Of a stretch of DNA of 48,100 nucleotides, positions 45,961-48,100 are shown piece by piece. Numbering within the stretch: the first letter of the stretch is position 1; each line of letters begins with the position of its first letter. The position numbers and the translations under genes are program-made. The notes beneath the pieces were generated by a model, which saw nothing but the letters and a program-made list of their open reading frames with translations, did no database searches and was not told where the DNA came from. The DNA comes from Thermodesulfobacteriota bacterium (lineage in GTDB: Bacteria > Desulfobacterota > Desulfobacteria > Desulfobacterales > JAUWMJ01): the NCBI GenBank assembly GCA_034189135.1, contig JAXHVO010000051.1, positions 19,558 through 67,657 of the forward strand, read 5' to 3'.

Positions 45961-47962
45961 CTTGCAGAGTCGTGAAAATATTCCGGAATTTATAGAAACA
46001 TTTGCAGGAGATGACCGCCATATTGTGGATTATTTAACAGAGGAAATAATTAATCTTCAGCCGGAGCATGTGCAGAATTTCTTACTGCAAACAGCTATTC
46101 TCAATCGTTTATCAGGACCACTCTGTGATTCCGTTACCAGTCAAAAAGGCAGCCAGGAAATATTGGATGACCTGGAAAGAGCAAATTTATTCATTATACC
46201 ATTGGATAATAAGCGTCAATGGTATCGCTATCACCATCTTTTTGCCGATTTGCTTCGGCAGCGATTGCACCGGACACATGGTGATCGTATGCATGAACTA
46301 CACAAGCGGGCAAGTGAATGGTACGATCAGAATGCGTTTGGAGAGGAGGCCATAGAGCATGCGTTAATGGCTAAGGATTTCAAACGAGCAGCACGTTTAA
46401 TTGAAGAACTTACCGAAGCCATATGGCAGCGTGGTGAACCGGCCAGGCTGTTTCGGTGGATAGATGCTCTGCCGGATGCATATGTGATTTCGAGGCCAAA
46501 TCTTTGTATCGCGTACGCTTGGGTACTAGCAGTAAGTGGTAAACAAGCAGCCGCTGAACGGAGCTTGCAGACGGCTGAAAAGATCATTCATACTACTAAT
46601 ATGGATAAACCAATAAAGCCAAAAGGTGAATCAACGAGCCTATATTCTTTAAAGAACAGAGAGCTGCAAGGTAGAATAGCTGCGATTCGTGCGCATATGG
46701 CAACTGACCGGGGGGACGTAAAAAGTATCGTTAAGTTCTCGGAACAGGCGCTTAAACTCCTTCACAAGGAAGATTCAGCATGGCGCGCGGGTGTTGCGAT
46801 TTCATTAGGCATTGCGAACTCGCTTCAAGGAGACAGCATATCAGCCATTGAAGCGCTCTCAGAAGCGGTAGCCGCAAGCAAAGCCGCAGACAATATTAAT
46901 TTGTATCTGATAGCCAATTTTTGGTTGGTGGTTCGACTGAAATATAGTGGCCAACTACCGCGAGCAATTAAACTTTGTAAGCATTTATTGAAAGTCGTAA
47001 ACGAAGAGAAATTGTCACATACGACAATAGAAGGCGCGTTATTCGGTATTTGGGGAGAAGTTCTCTACGAATTGAACGAACTAGATGAAGCCTTACATTA
47101 TGTAAGAAAAGGTCTTATACTGTTGGAACATGGACAATATGTCGGTAGCCTTGGTTGGGCCTATTACGGCCTGCTGAAAATTTTGACTGCCAAAAATGAT
47201 CTCCCCGGCGTCGAAGAATCAATCAAGAAAATAGCGCGATTAGAGCAGGAATCTGAGGTTCCTTCTTGGGTTACTCACCCGATTGAAGCCTGGAAAGCTC
47301 GGATATGGCTAATGAATGGCAACATAGACAGAGTTTTAAAATGGGCGGAAGAACGCGAATTAAAATTGGATGACGATCTGACGCCCATGCGCGAAACTGA
47401 GCACATTATGTTTGCACGAATTCTCATCGCCCAGGGCCGACTGAATGATGCTATCGGATTGTTGGAACGTCTGAGCAAAGAGTGGGAAAAGGGCGGTAGA
47501 AGTCTAAATCAGATCGAAACACTGCTGGTTAAAGCTTTGGCCCTGCGGGCACAAAGGAAAATAACTGAAGCCTCGGTCACCCTTGGGAAAGCGCTATCAA
47601 TAGGCGAACCCGGAGGTTATATCCGCATCTTTTTAGATGAGGGCCCCCTCATAGCTGAATTGCTAGAAAAAGTGCTTGATACAAAGGTTGACGTTCCACG
47701 TGCGTATGTGAAAAAGCTGCTATCAGCATTTAGGCTAAACAAACTAATTAAAACAGATGATGGTCTGGTTGAACGGCTGAGTGAGCGTGAACTGGAGGTA
47801 CTGAGACTCATTGCTGCCGGACTATCCAACAATAAAATCACAGAAGAACTTTTCATCTCATTGAGCACCGTTAAAACCCACCTCAGGAACATCAATAGCA
47901 AACTAAACGTTCATAGCCGCACTGAAGCTATCGTTAAAGCAAAAGAGTTGGATCTATTATAG
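45935..47962 (+). pseudogene. N-terminally truncated MalT/LuxR-type regulator
   Basis: The frame (675 residues from a TTG) matches the middle and C-terminal parts of large MalT-type regulators. It begins at [15 protein letters not shown], a segment that normally follows the NB-ARC/STAND ATPase. It continues through the winged-helix-like linker ([14 protein letters not shown]) and TPR-like repeats ([17 protein letters not shown]). It ends with an intact LuxR helix-turn-helix ([35 protein letters not shown]). The P-loop, Walker B and about 280 N-terminal residues are missing. The truncation point lies at the SNase junction, with only a TTG and no ribosome site, so I call it a pseudogene. Expression as a DNA-binding fragment cannot be ruled out. 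Confidence 0.78.
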
Positions 47963-48100
47963 TTAGATTGATGGTTTACTATTTAGTGTCTGAACGACAA
48001 TTGAAAACTGTTTGAATTTACGATGTAAAATCGCATAGAAGTAAAACGAAGATTTTCCAGAAAATGCATAATTTACTTGCATTGGCAACTCGTTAAAGGT

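Overview
The window looks like a chromosomal segment of an anaerobic, sulfate-reducer-like Desulfobacterota (Desulfobacterales-type) bacterium. This is inferred from gene content and style, not from a marker-gene search. The evidence is a one-polypeptide pyruvate:ferredoxin oxidoreductase, a fused class I fumarase, a molybdenum-cofactor-type nucleotidyltransferase beside a ModE-like regulator, many signalling proteins (two GGDEF, two PilZ, FHA, CheW, a hybrid histidine kinase), and AT-leaning intergenic DNA rich in dispersed inverted repeats. No rRNA, CRISPR array, prophage or complete insertion sequence was seen.

Layout. 1-6.1 kb: NTP transferase-HD fusion, ModE-like regulator, Nudix hydrolase, HIT protein, MFS transporter, ArfB and a single-domain response regulator. 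6.2-19.2 kb: housekeeping genes, namely leuD-leuC, lepA, a response-regulator diguanylate cyclase, a rhomboid protease carrying a DnaJ C-terminal domain, nadC, valS, a very acidic repeat protein, rsmE and tRNA-Phe(GAA). 19.2-27.6 kb: a PilZ protein, a GC-rich katG with a PerR-like regulator, an FHA-GGDEF cyclase, a tiny Cys-patterned membrane protein and a hybrid histidine kinase. 27.6-28.9 kb: a 1.4-kb stretch without convincing genes, holding a long imperfect palindrome. 28.9-34 kb: accessory genes (thioesterase, pyrimidine-dimer-glycosylase-like protein, TetR regulator with two clear operators, two methyltransferases, poly-gamma-glutamate hydrolase-like protein, flavoprotein). 34-45.3 kb: pyruvate oxidoreductase, fumarase with an FMN-binding lipoprotein, a zinc-ribbon/cNMP/PilZ protein, Sir2, a CheW-TM-LysM protein and lgt. 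45.6-48 kb: a broken thermonuclease gene joined to a decapitated MalT/LuxR-type regulator.

How the genes relate. Carbon flow is represented by pyruvate oxidoreductase and fumarase, and leucine synthesis by leuCD. The c-di-GMP theme is split between two makers (both with an intact RxxD inhibitory site) and two PilZ receptors. PerR-like regulator and KatG form a peroxide-response pair. The TetR gene is divergent from a methyltransferase whose promoter carries the operators.

The most unusual items are: (1) a MITE-like family of 119-152 bp elements, three copies, each with the same end touching or within 5 bp of the stop codon of a minus-strand gene; (2) the rhomboid-DnaJ C-terminal fusion; (3) the CheW-TM-LysM protein linking a chemotaxis-type domain to a peptidoglycan-binding domain; (4) the zinc-ribbon/cNMP/PilZ receptor; (5) the acidic protein with homogenised 99-bp repeats; (6) the SNase/LuxR deletion junction. 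No complete novel defence or mobile system was recognised.
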